From: G963666895 sp963666895
GTDB taxonomy: Bacteria; Desulfobacterota; Desulfovibrionia; Desulfovibrionales; Desulfovibrionaceae
DNA: 64,000 nucleotides
Assembly (NCBI GenBank): GCA_963666895.2
Contig: CAXXNS010000002.1
Location: 1 to 64,000, forward strand
Direction: 5' to 3'
Made by a program: the position numbers and the translations under genes. Positions 26,230-34,392 of this stretch are shown here, in pieces. The notes below the pieces were generated by a model. The model was not told the DNA's origin, ran no database searches, and was given only the letters and a program-made list of their open reading frames with translations. How positions within the stretch are numbered: position 1 is the first letter of the stretch; every line of letters begins with the position of its first letter.

Positions 26230-26385
26230 AAGGCGCCCGCACATCATATCGTTATATTACAGTATGTTGTGGAAAAGTGAGAAGATTGGCACGGCCGCTG
26301 CAATAGGAAAAATCAGATATCCTCCAAACCTCCCTCAACCTCCTCACGCATGACGAAAGGGCCTCCGGGCCCTTTCGTCATTTTC
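26230..26385 (+). ncRNA. Candidate small RNA ending in a strong terminator
   Basis: The 470-bp gap between ileS and the next gene (both reading away from it) has no credible ORF, yet contains a perfect plus-strand intrinsic terminator at 26351-26384. Just before it lie three CCTCC motifs within 23 nt (26321-26325, 26329-26333, 26339-26343), complementary to Shine-Dalgarno sequences. The 5' end is a guess; TATATT at 26253-26258 could be a -10 box. Existence of the RNA is inferred. Confidence 0.35.
26351..26384 (+). terminator. Perfect intrinsic terminator with no gene upstream on its strand
   Basis: TGACGAAAGGGCC pairs perfectly with GGCCCTTTCGTCA around a TCCG loop (13-bp stem), followed by TTTT. 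The T tract is only on the plus strand, so it does not serve ileS, which runs away on the other strand. Confidence 0.85.
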
Positions 26386-26499
26386 TATTCCGGAGCAATC
26401 CACGTTTGTTGACTCCAGGTCTTGATATGATCCTATAAAGTACGTAAACTTTATTATAGCCCCTCATGCCTTTTGGACCGGACCCGGCTGTGGTGAACC

Positions 26500-28653
26500 A
26501 TGGACGCGACCAAGGTACTGATTGTCGACGACGAGCGAATCAACCTCAGGCTGCTGGAGGGGATCCTCTCCAACATCGGGCTTGAGGTGCATACCGCGCT
26601 CAGCGGCGAGGACGCGCTGGCCCTGGCCCGGGAGAACGAGTACGCCCTGGTTCTGCTGGACGTCATGATGCCCGGGCTGGACGGGTTCCAGACCGCGGAA
26701 CGGTTGCGGGGCGATCCGCAGAACCGGCACATGCCCATCATGTTCGTCACGGCCATCAGCAAGGAGGAGCGGCACGTTTTCAAGGGCTACGAGATGGGCG
26801 CGGTGGACTATCTGTTCAAGCCGGTGGAGCCGGAGATCCTCAAGAGCAAGGTGCGCATCTTCAAGGAGCTTTACGAGCAGCACCACGCCCTGACCGAGGC
26901 GGCCGAACGCCTTTCCGGCACCGTGGCCCAGTTGGAGAGCCACCGCAACGCCCTGGAGGAGTCCGAGCGGCGCTACCGCACCGTGGCCGAGTACACTTTC
27001 GACTGGGAGGGCTGGATCACCCCGGACCGGGAGTTCGTGTACATCTCGCCGTCCTGCGAGCGCATCTGCGGCCGGAGCAAGGAGGCCTTCATCAAGGACC
27101 CGGACCTGCTGGAGAAGATCATCCACGAGGAGGACCGCCCGAGCTGGCAACGGTTCATGGACGAGACCCGGTCGGGCAAGCACAACAGCTATGATTTCCG
27201 CATCATGCGCGCCGACGGGATGCTGCGCTGGGTCAGCCAGGTCAATTCACCGGTGCCCGAGGACGGCGGCAGGCAGATGGGCGTGCGATTCTCCATCCGC
27301 GACATCACCGAACGCAAGGAAATGGAGCTGGCCCTGCGCCACCAGGCCCTGCACGACCCCCTGACCGACATCGCCAACCGCACCCTGCTCCAGGACCGCA
27401 TCGACCGGGCCATGAAGCGCAGCAAGCAGGCCGGGGGCGAGTACCACTGGGCCGTGATCTTCCTGGATCTTGACCGGTTCAAGGTCATCAACGACTCCCT
27501 GGGCCACGCCACGGGCGACGAGGTGCTCAAGGTCGTGGCCGAGCGCCTGCTCGGGTGTCTGCGGCCCACGGACACGGTGTCCCGGTTCGGCGGGGACGAG
27601 TTCGTGCTGGTCCTGGAGGATCTGGAGGGCCCGGACGAGATCACGCGCCTCATCAGCCGCATCCGCGAGGCCGTGGCCAGGCCCTTCGACATCCGGGGAC
27701 ACGAGGTCCAGACCACGGCCTCCATCGGGGTCGTGCTGTCGCCCGAGGACTTCGACCAGCCCGAGGACCTGATCCAGAGGGCCAATTTGGCCATGTACAA
27801 GGCCAAGGAGGGCGGGCGCGACCGCTACCACATCTTCAACGAGGAGATGCTGGAGAAGGCCGTCCGGCTCATGAACCTGGAGTCGGACATGCGGCTGGCC
27901 CTGGGCCGGGACGAGTTCCGCCTGTATTTCCAGCCCATCATGTCCCTGTCCGAGGGAACCCTGGCCGGGTTCGAGGCCCTGGTCCGCTGGATCCATCCGG
28001 AAAAGGGCATGATCAGCCCGGGCGAGTTCATCCCCGTGGCCGAGGATTCCGGGCTCATCGTGGAACTGGGCCGATGGGTGCTCAGGGAGGCCTGCGTCAC
28101 CCTGGCCGAGTGGCGGAACAGGCTGTCCAGCAACGGCCTGACCATGTCCGTGAACATCTCGGGCCGCCAGTTCCACCGCTCCGACCTGGTGGCCCAGGTC
28201 CGCGAAACCGTGGCCGACACCGGTCTGCCGCCGGAGCTGCTCAAGCTGGAGATCACGGAAACGGCCATCATGGACGACGTCCAGGCATCGGCCAATACCC
28301 TGTCCTCGCTGCGCAACGAGGGGGTGCTCCTGTCCATCGACGACTTCGGCACCGGGTACTCATCCATGAGCTATTTGCAGCGTTTCCCCCTGGACCAGCT
28401 CAAGGTGGACCTGTCGTTCGTGCGCAACATCGACAAGAGCCGCGAGGACATGGAGATCGTGCGCAGCATCGTCAACCTGGCCCATTCCCTGCGACTGAAG
28501 ACCGTGGCCGAGGGCATCGAGCGGCCCGAGCAGCAGAACCTGTTCTATTCGCTGCAATGCGAGTTCGGCCAGGGCTATCTCTTCGCCAAGCCCATGCCCA
28601 AGGAGGAGGCCGAGGCCTTCATCCTGGAGCACCGGCCCGGCCCGGCCGCGTAA
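26500..28653 (+). CDS. Response regulator with PAS, GGDEF and EAL domains
   Basis: Bifunctional c-di-GMP enzyme under two-component control. The receiver domain (about 1-125) has LIVDDERINLRLL and the phosphoacceptor in LLDVMMPGLDGFQ. A PAS domain spans about 155-280. The GGDEF domain (about 285-450) is intact, with RFGGDEF and an inhibitory RxxD five residues before it (RPTD). The EAL domain (about 465-715) has GFEALVRWIHP and DDFGTGYSS, both consistent with activity. It stands alone on the plus strand and converges with the cyclase gene. Confidence 0.93.
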   Translation: MDATKVLIVDDERINLRLLEGILSNIGLEVHTALSGEDALALARENEYALVLLDVMMPGLDGFQTAERLRGDPQNRHMPIMFVTAISKEERHVFKGYEMGAVDYLFKPVEPEILKSKVRIFKELYEQHHALTEAAERLSGTVAQLESHRNALEESERRYRTVAEYTFDWEGWITPDREFVYISPSCERICGRSKEAFIKDPDLLEKIIHEEDRPSWQRFMDETRSGKHNSYDFRIMRADGMLRWVSQVNSPVPEDGGRQMGVRFSIRDITERKEMELALRHQALHDPLTDIANRTLLQDRIDRAMKRSKQAGGEYHWAVIFLDLDRFKVINDSLGHATGDEVLKVVAERLLGCLRPTDTVSRFGGDEFVLVLEDLEGPDEITRLISRIREAVARPFDIRGHEVQTTASIGVVLSPEDFDQPEDLIQRANLAMYKAKEGGRDRYHIFNEEMLEKAVRLMNLESDMRLALGRDEFRLYFQPIMSLSEGTLAGFEALVRWIHPEKGMISPGEFIPVAEDSGLIVELGRWVLREACVTLAEWRNRLSSNGLTMSVNISGRQFHRSDLVAQVRETVADTGLPPELLKLEITETAIMDDVQASANTLSSLRNEGVLLSIDDFGTGYSSMSYLQRFPLDQLKVDLSFVRNIDKSREDMEIVRSIVNLAHSLRLKTVAEGIERPEQQNLFYSLQCEFGQGYLFAKPMPKEEAEAFILEHRPGPAA

Positions 28654-28662
28654 TCCTCTGTC

Positions 28663-30930
28663 TTACTTGGTTTCGTGGATGAAGACGCCGTCCCAGTCCG
28701 GACCGGGCGGCTGGTCCCGCAGGCGGCGGCAGCGGTTTCCGTACAGGGCGTAGAGCGGGCGGTGGTGCTCGTCGGCCAGGGTGAAGAATTCCCGTTCGGC
28801 TCCGTCGAAGTCCCCGGCCTTGTACAAATCCAGGGCCCGGGCGTACTGCTCCAACTCGGGCTTCAGCTCTTCGGCCCGGTCCAGGGGATAGACCGTGTGG
28901 ATGACCACGGCCTCGGCCCGGCCCAGCACCCGCACGGTGTCCACCTCCTGGTACACGTAGTCGCGCTCGCAGGCTTTCTTCACCGCGTCGCTGACCAGGA
29001 TGTCCACGGAGTAGTACTTGGTCAGGCTCTCCAGGCGCGAGGCCAGGTTCACGTTGTCGCCGATGACCGTGTAGTCGAACAGCTCGGCCGAGCCCATGTT
29101 GCCCACCCGCACGCGGCCGCAATGTACGCCCATGCCCACGGCGATGTTGAAGCCGTACTTTTCCTGGAAGCCCTTGTTGAGCTCCTGGAGCTTGACCCTC
29201 TGCTCCATGGCCGAGACCAGGGCTTTTTTCTGGTGCTCGGGTACGCCCAGGGGCGCGTTCCAGAAGGCCATGACCGCGTCGCCGATGAACTTGTCCAGGG
29301 TGCCGGAATTGTCCGTGATGATCCGGGTCATGGGGGTCAGGTATTCGTGCAGCAGCTCCGTGACCTGGCCCGCGGTCAGCCGCTCGGACAGGGAGGTGAA
29401 GTTGCGCACGTCCGTGAACATGATGGTGATTTCCTTTTCCTCGCCGTCCAGGGACAGGGAGTCCGGGTTGGCCACGATGCGGTCGATGACGGCCGGGGAA
29501 AGGTAGTGGGAGAACGCGCCGTGGATGAAGCGCTTCTGCCGCTCCTCGCGCCAGAACTTGACCAGGGTCAGCAGGGTGAAGCCCACGGCCAGGACGATCC
29601 AGGAGTAGAGCGGGGAAAAGAACAGATGGTAGCGGCCGAACAAATGGCCGGACCCGGCCCACAGTCCCCAGGCCAGCAGGAGCAGGGGCAGGGCGGTCCA
29701 GATGGCGTTGGTCCAGGTCATGAGCACGGTGATCAGCAGGCCCGAGATCAGGATGGCGAAGACCTGGAGTCCGGGCTCCCAGTCCGGGATGTGGATGAAG
29801 TCCTCGGCCAGGATGTTGTCGATCAGGGTGGCGTGTGTCTCGACGCCCGGATAATACTGGTCGAACGGCGTGACCCGCAGATCCTTGAGTCCGGACGCGG
29901 ACGTGCCGATGAGGGCGATGGTCCCCTTGAGCCGGGCCAGGGTTTCGGGATCGCCGTCCAGCACGGACCCGGCGCTGACGTAGGGGAAGGTCCGGGACGG
30001 GCCCCGATAGTTGACGAACATCTGGCCGCGCTGGTCCAGCGGAATCTCGATCTTGCGCTTTTCCCCGGTTTCCGGGTCCTTGATGACGATGAGCAGGGAT
30101 TCCGTTCCGGCCGGGGACAGGGTCAGCACCTGGGCGCGGCCCTGACAGGCCAGGAGCAGGGCGCGCAAACAGAGGTTGGGAAAGACCTTGCCGTTCCAGT
30201 TCATGAGCAGGGGCACGCGGCGGATGACCCCGTCCATGTCCGAGGCCGTGGTGAAGAATCCGGCCTGCGGCGCCGCGCCCGTGAGCACCGTCAAGGGGCA
30301 GACAGCGCCCGTGGCCGTGAACAGGGCCTGGGCCGGGTTCGGCTCCACGCCCGGGGCCGTGGTCTTGTAGGCCAGGTTCAAGGGCTCGATGCCGCAGGTA
30401 TCCTGCCCGGTCTCCTGCTCCAGGTCATGGAACTCCAGGGAGTAGCCCAGCACGAAGGGGCCCGTCGTTTTGAGGGTCTCGGCCAGGAGCACGTCGTTGT
30501 CTTCCAGGATGGGCGGCAGGTTGGCGAATTCAAGGTCCCCGGTCAGGTACTCACCGAACTGGCCGGTGATCTCCTTCTTGATGAGCAGGGGCGAGGTGCG
30601 GTCCGGCTCGGCGAACACGATGTCCGAGGCCGCGGCCAGGACCCCGGCCTGGTGGAGCTTGTCCAGGAGCACGGCGATGCGGTAGCGCGGCCAGGGCCAC
30701 TGGCCGTACTTGGCCAGGCTGTCCTCGTCGATGTCCACGATGACGGGCACGGTGGTGGCCGGTCCGGAGTAGTGCTCGCGCAGGGTGAGGTCGTAGAGCT
30801 TGCGGTCCAGGAAGCGGAACACCCAGGGCTGGTGCGCGTACAGGGCCGTGATGAGCAGGCTGGTGGCCAGTCCGGTCAGCAGGATGAGGAGCTTGTCGCC
30901 CCTGAAGGCGTGTTTGAGCCTGCGCAACAT
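28663..30930 (-). CDS. CHASE2-domain adenylate cyclase, membrane-bound
   Basis: A sensor cyclase of 755 residues. After a first membrane helix (about 15-33) comes a large extracytoplasmic CHASE2 domain (about 35-365; VPVIVDIDEDSLAKYGQWPWPR). Three close membrane helices follow (about 375-450) and then a class III cyclase domain (about 490-660). Metal-binding Asp residues sit in MFTDVRNFTSL and KFIGDAVMAFW. Lys in TLDKFIGD and Asp in FDYTVIGDNVNLASRLE fit ATP rather than GTP specificity. A C-terminal TPR-like tail ends the protein. Confidence 0.92.
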   Translation of the reverse strand: MLRRLKHAFRGDKLLILLTGLATSLLITALYAHQPWVFRFLDRKLYDLTLREHYSGPATTVPVIVDIDEDSLAKYGQWPWPRYRIAVLLDKLHQAGVLAAASDIVFAEPDRTSPLLIKKEITGQFGEYLTGDLEFANLPPILEDNDVLLAETLKTTGPFVLGYSLEFHDLEQETGQDTCGIEPLNLAYKTTAPGVEPNPAQALFTATGAVCPLTVLTGAAPQAGFFTTASDMDGVIRRVPLLMNWNGKVFPNLCLRALLLACQGRAQVLTLSPAGTESLLIVIKDPETGEKRKIEIPLDQRGQMFVNYRGPSRTFPYVSAGSVLDGDPETLARLKGTIALIGTSASGLKDLRVTPFDQYYPGVETHATLIDNILAEDFIHIPDWEPGLQVFAILISGLLITVLMTWTNAIWTALPLLLLAWGLWAGSGHLFGRYHLFFSPLYSWIVLAVGFTLLTLVKFWREERQKRFIHGAFSHYLSPAVIDRIVANPDSLSLDGEEKEITIMFTDVRNFTSLSERLTAGQVTELLHEYLTPMTRIITDNSGTLDKFIGDAVMAFWNAPLGVPEHQKKALVSAMEQRVKLQELNKGFQEKYGFNIAVGMGVHCGRVRVGNMGSAELFDYTVIGDNVNLASRLESLTKYYSVDILVSDAVKKACERDYVYQEVDTVRVLGRAEAVVIHTVYPLDRAEELKPELEQYARALDLYKAGDFDGAEREFFTLADEHHRPLYALYGNRCRRLRDQPPGPDWDGVFIHETK

Positions 30931-30979
30931 GTGTGCGCGTTATACCACCAGAATCAGGGTGTTGCCAAGGTGCGCGGGA

Positions 30980-31519
30980 CTAGCGGAAGGCCCCGATCAT
31001 GACCTTGACCTCGTCCAGCTCGTCGTCCTGTGCGTCCACGGCCCGGATGAGCGCGTAGTACTTGTGCTTGCCCGGGAAGCTGGCCAGGCAGGCGCAGGGC
31101 GGGAGGTAGGCGGTGCGGGGGCCGCACTGGCCGCACTTCTGCTTGCGCAGCTCGGTCACGCCCTCGGGCAGCTCGCCGCTGCCGTACACGGCCGGGGTGG
31201 TCATCTCCTGGTGGTCGGTGACCAGGACGCGGATGGCGCCGTGGTCGCCCTTGCCGGTCATGCCGCTCTGCGGATGGCCGTCCCAGAAGTAGATGTCCAG
31301 GTACACGGCCTCGGCCGGGATGTTGGCGACCACGAACCGGGGCGTGGCCCCGTTGCCGCCGCACTTCATGCATTGCTGGCCGGGCGGGATGTCCTCGCCG
31401 TCCCATTCCGGGTCGGCGAAGGCCACGGTCATGTCCTCGCCAAGGGCGATGGCCGGAGCCAGGATGAGGGCCGCCAGCAGGGCGGCCGCGAACCAGGCGA
31501 TGGGGTTGGAGCGCGCCAT
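30980..31519 (-). CDS. Exported Cys-rich PEBP-like protein
   Basis: A 179-residue protein with a signal peptide (MARSNPIAWFAAALLAALIL...ALGED). The mature part follows the order of landmarks of the phosphatidylethanolamine-binding protein (YbhB/Raf kinase inhibitor) family: IPPGQQCMKCGGNGATPRFV, an IP strand, GDHGAIRV, and YLPPCACL...GKHKYYALIRAVDA. It adds three CxxC/CxC pairs (CMKC, CGQC, CAC) not usual in the family, which could bind metal or form disulfides. The family assignment is my inference from pattern only. Confidence 0.65.
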   Translation of the reverse strand: MARSNPIAWFAAALLAALILAPAIALGEDMTVAFADPEWDGEDIPPGQQCMKCGGNGATPRFVVANIPAEAVYLDIYFWDGHPQSGMTGKGDHGAIRVLVTDHQEMTTPAVYGSGELPEGVTELRKQKCGQCGPRTAYLPPCACLASFPGKHKYYALIRAVDAQDDELDEVKVMIGAFR

Positions 31520-31607
31520 GTCCTTCTCCTCGTCTTGATGGTTCTTAAGGGACCCATCTTAGCGGATGCCTTGTCCTCCGGGAGAAGTCAAGAAGAGGGG
31601 GATGTGC

Positions 31608-32102
31608 TTATTTCTTGATTGGCTGCGGGGCCTCGAAGCGCACGGACATGATCTCGTACTCGATGCGTCCGCGCGGGGCGTTGACCACCACCTCTTCGCC
31701 CTGGCGCTTGCCGATCAGAGCCCGGCCCACGGGCGAGAGGATGGAGATGCTGCCCGGATACCAGTCGGTCTCGTCCGGGCCCATGAGCAGGTAGGTCTTG
31801 GCCTCGCCGGTGTCGATGTCCTCGATTTCCACCGTGGCCGCGAAGGCCACCTTTTCTCCGGTCATTTCGGCCGGGTCGATGACCACGAAGTAGGGCATGC
31901 GGGACTTGATGTGGCTGATCCTGGCTTCCAGCCAGCCCTGGCGCTCACGGGCCGCGTGGTAGCCCGCGTTCTCGGACAGGTCGCCTTCCTCGCGGGCCTC
32001 GGCAATGGCCTTGATGATCTCCGGCCGCTGGGCCTTGAGCTCCTCGAGCTGTTCGCGGACCAGGGCGTATCCGGCCGTGGAGATGGGAATGTTTTCTTCC
32101 AT
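31608..32102 (-). CDS. greA: Transcription elongation factor GreA
   Basis: Rescues backtracked RNA polymerase by stimulating transcript cleavage. The N-terminal coiled coil (about 8-78) contains IAEAREEGDLSENAGYHAARE, with the acidic tip residues. The C-terminal FKBP-like domain (about 85-160) has SPVGRALIGKRQGEEVVV. ATG 32102 (MEENIPIS) is preceded by AAGGGG and gives 164 residues, the standard size. Confidence 0.96.
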   Translation of the reverse strand: MEENIPISTAGYALVREQLEELKAQRPEIIKAIAEAREEGDLSENAGYHAARERQGWLEARISHIKSRMPYFVVIDPAEMTGEKVAFAATVEIEDIDTGEAKTYLLMGPDETDWYPGSISILSPVGRALIGKRQGEEVVVNAPRGRIEYEIMSVRFEAPQPIKK

Positions 32103-32427
32103 TGGTGCACGTCCCCTTGAAATAAAAGAGAGCCACGCGCTCGTGGCCCATGGCATCGTCTCGGTCGGTTGGAGCCTTGTGACTCTTGGAAAATCCTGGA
32201 TATGCCATCAGGCCGTGGCGGTCAAGTGGCCCGGCCGGGACCGTTTCGTTCACACGGGATGAGCGTCGGCGGTTCGACGCGCCGGTCGTCTCACAGTGTC
32301 GTGGGATTTGATCAAGATATGAAATTATGTCAATGAGTTAGGACCGAAGGGGCGAAAAATTCCCCTGGTCCGGGTATTGCATGCCATAGGCGGGATCAAC
32401 TTGAGAAACCGGAGTGAGGCAAGCGCC
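32103..32427. other. Intergenic region between greA and the radical SAM gene
   Basis: No ORF here is credible. It contains a GCCAC/GTGGC hairpin near 32131-32146 in the greA leader. An AT-rich stretch lies around 32306-32340. A stem-loop at 32341-32371 is formed by GGACC...AGGGG with CCCCT...GGTCC around a 9-nt AT-rich loop. The stem-loop lies about 60 bp before the radical SAM start and has no T tract, so it is a leader structure rather than a terminator. Confidence 0.4.
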
Positions 32428-33567
32428 ATGAACGATACGACATGCTGTTTGGACAGGGTTTCAATGGATAATCTGAAAAGGACGCTGGTCCAGGACGAGC
32501 GTTACAAAGAGGGCCTCGAGTCGTGCATGAAGAGGCCGTACGTTCGTATCGCACCGACGAATTACTGCAATTTCGCCTGCTCCTATTGTTCCACAAAAGA
32601 CATCAAAAACAAAAAGGTCAATATGGATATCGGCTTGGTGAAAAGCCTTGTTGACCAGTGCGTGGAAAACGATTGGGGATTCGCCTTCGGGCAAACGTAT
32701 GAGCCGTTTCTTCATCCGAAGATAAACCAGATCATCGAGTACGTGGCCGAAAAGGGCAGGCGGTACACCTCGCCGACCAACGCGCTCGCCATCCGCAAGG
32801 ATGCGTACGACCTGCCCATGAACCTGGTCATCAGCTACAGCGCTGACGAACACGACTATTCGTATCGGAACAGCAAGATATCTTACGACAAATATCAGGA
32901 AAAGGTGTTGCGGTTCGTCCGGCACAGGATCGAAAACAACGCCGAAGGCGTCATATCGCTTCAGATCGCCGACTATTCCATTTTCAACGGGGATTTGACA
33001 TACGACAAGCGCATTGGCGAGGTTGAGCAAATCTTGCTGAAATCAAAGAATGTTTTGAAGTTGCTCGGTTTTGTCGACGACGTCGATGAATCTGACTGGC
33101 GCAAGAAGATAGCGAACAGGGAGCCGCTTGTTCTTTTCGAGTCTTCAAAGGCCAGGGTCCAGGTGGAGCCGACCAAGATCATGCCCAACACCTATGAGGC
33201 GTTCATCGACATGCCGGTCGCCTATGAAAGAAAGGGCTATTGCGATTCCTGCTTCACCATGATGTCCATCCAGGCCAATGGGGACGTGGCTTTTTGCTGC
33301 TGCGATCCCTCGGCCAGCGTCATCGCGGGCACCATTGACTCGAAAACGGACCTGCGGGCCTTTTGGTATGGGAAGGAAATGGAGGAAATCCGCGATTGTT
33401 TTGACAACTTCACGCCCAAGCATCCATTTTGCGCCCAATGCCTGCATAACGTGACGGAACACACCAAGCCGTTGCTCACGGTGAAGAATCCCAAGCTGGT
33501 GGCGGAAATTCTTTCCAGCTACGGGGTCGAGCAGGACACCCCCTGGTTCTCCTTCCCCAAGGCTTAG
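32428..33567 (+). CDS. Radical SAM/SPASM-type enzyme, AT-rich, probably transferred
   Basis: Radical S-adenosylmethionine protein of 379 residues. The cluster motif is CNFACSYC (CX3CX2C, about residues 50-57). The C-terminal SPASM-like region has many Cys: CDSC, FCCCDPSA and CAQCLHN. Such proteins modify peptides or sugars, but no precursor peptide or partner gene is beside it. Base composition is unlike the neighbours: one 60-base line (32581-32640) has 22 G/C. Codons such as aaa and aat are frequent. ATG 32428 is preceded by GGAGTGAGG. It lies next to tRNA-Pro, a common insertion place. Confidence 0.85.
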   Translation: MNDTTCCLDRVSMDNLKRTLVQDERYKEGLESCMKRPYVRIAPTNYCNFACSYCSTKDIKNKKVNMDIGLVKSLVDQCVENDWGFAFGQTYEPFLHPKINQIIEYVAEKGRRYTSPTNALAIRKDAYDLPMNLVISYSADEHDYSYRNSKISYDKYQEKVLRFVRHRIENNAEGVISLQIADYSIFNGDLTYDKRIGEVEQILLKSKNVLKLLGFVDDVDESDWRKKIANREPLVLFESSKARVQVEPTKIMPNTYEAFIDMPVAYERKGYCDSCFTMMSIQANGDVAFCCCDPSASVIAGTIDSKTDLRAFWYGKEMEEIRDCFDNFTPKHPFCAQCLHNVTEHTKPLLTVKNPKLVAEILSSYGVEQDTPWFSFPKA

Positions 33568-33593
33568 GCCCGAGCCGTCCGGTCTTTCCAAAG

Positions 33594-33620
33594 AAAAAGG
33601 CCGGGTGGGGCGCCCGGCCT
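33594..33620 (-). terminator. Terminator of tRNA-Pro (minus strand)
   Basis: Read on the minus strand, AGGCCGGG pairs with CCCGGCCT (33613-33620 with 33598-33605) and is followed by a run of T (33594-33598 complement). It lies 14 bp past the tRNA 3' end and may also slow the converging radical SAM transcript. Confidence 0.85.
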
Positions 33621-33634
33621 ATAGAAATTCGTCC

Positions 33635-33711
33635 TGGTCGGGATGAGAGGATTTGAACCTCCGACCCCCTGAACCCCATTCAGGTGCGCTCCCAGACTGC
33701 GCTACATCCCG
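33635..33711 (-). tRNA. tRNA-Pro (anticodon GGG)
   Basis: A 77-nt tRNA on the minus strand. The acceptor stem CGGGATG pairs with CATCCCG; discriminator A and CCA are encoded. The anticodon stem CCTGA/TCAGG encloses the loop ATGGGGT, giving anticodon GGG (reads CCC). The T loop is GTTCAAATCC-like and the D arm contains AGCGCAGTCTGGGAGCGC. The C1-G72 pair is usual for bacterial tRNA-Pro. Confidence 0.97.
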
Positions 33712-33723
33712 ACAGGAGGCGTA

Positions 33724-33752
33724 TCACTAACCTCAGGTCCGGGGCTTGTCAA
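33724..33752 (-). promoter_or_regulatory. Candidate promoter of tRNA-Pro
   Basis: On the minus strand, TTGACA (33752-33747) is followed after 17 bp by TAGTGA (33729-33724), about 13 bp before the tRNA 5' end. The -35 match is perfect, the -10 is weak. Confidence 0.5.
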
Positions 33753-33780
33753 CATTCCCGTCACGGTCTTTGAACCCCCC

Positions 33781-33808
33781 TTGAATACTTGTCCTGATTA
33801 TGTACAAT
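33781..33808 (+). promoter_or_regulatory. Candidate promoter of cheW
   Basis: TTGAAT (33781-33786), 16 bp, TACAAT (33803-33808), about 45 bp before the cheW start. It is the only plausible sigma-70 match in this divergent gap. Confidence 0.5.
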
Positions 33809-33852
33809 GGGAATACTGTGTGGGGCCTCCTTGTAAACCAGAGGGGAAGCAT

Positions 33853-34386
33853 ATGTCTGCGGAAGTCGGCTTGGAAATCAATCAATTCCTGACCTTTACA
33901 TTGGGCAAGGAGATCTTCGCCCTGGACATCGGGACCGTGCGCGAGGTGTTGGAGCTGACGCCCATCACCCGCATTCCGCGCACCCCGGAGTTCATGCGCG
34001 GGGTCATCAACCTGCGCGGCCACGCCGTGCCCGTGGTGGACATGCGCCTCAAGCTCGGCATGAGCAAGGGCGAGGATACCGTGGACACCTGCATCATCAT
34101 TGTGGAGCTCAACTACGATGACGAGCAGACCGTCATGGGCGCGCTGGTGGATTCGGTGCGCGAGGTGTTCGAGATTCCGCCGATGTCCATCGAGACCGCG
34201 CCCAGGATGGGAGCCGCGGTCAAGGCCGAGTACATCCGGGGCATGAGCCGCCAGGACGAGAACTTCGTCATCATCCTGGATATTTCCAAGGTCTTTTCCG
34301 CGGAGGAACTGTCCCTGGCCCAGGCCATGGCCAGCGAGGCCGCCCCGGGAGCGCGGGCCGCGGAAACGGCCGAGGCGGCTTCCTGA
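33853..34386 (+). CDS. cheW: Chemotaxis coupling protein CheW
   Basis: Scaffold joining chemoreceptors and CheA. The whole protein is one CheW domain (about 10-150): QFLTFTLGKEIFALDI, VREVLELTPITRIPRTPEFM, GVINLRGHAVPVVDMR and VIILDISKVF. An Ala/Glu-rich tail of about 25 residues follows. ATG 33853 has GAGGGG upstream and gives 177 residues; the longer frame upstream overlaps the promoter. No other che gene is adjacent. Confidence 0.94.
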   Translation: MSAEVGLEINQFLTFTLGKEIFALDIGTVREVLELTPITRIPRTPEFMRGVINLRGHAVPVVDMRLKLGMSKGEDTVDTCIIIVELNYDDEQTVMGALVDSVREVFEIPPMSIETAPRMGAAVKAEYIRGMSRQDENFVIILDISKVFSAEELSLAQAMASEAAPGARAAETAEAAS

Positions 34387-34392
34387 CCCTGT

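Noticed and set aside
32341..32371. The stem-loop before the radical SAM gene as a terminator for upstream transcription.
   Set aside because: No T tract follows on either strand and no plus-strand gene precedes it; it may only shape the leader.
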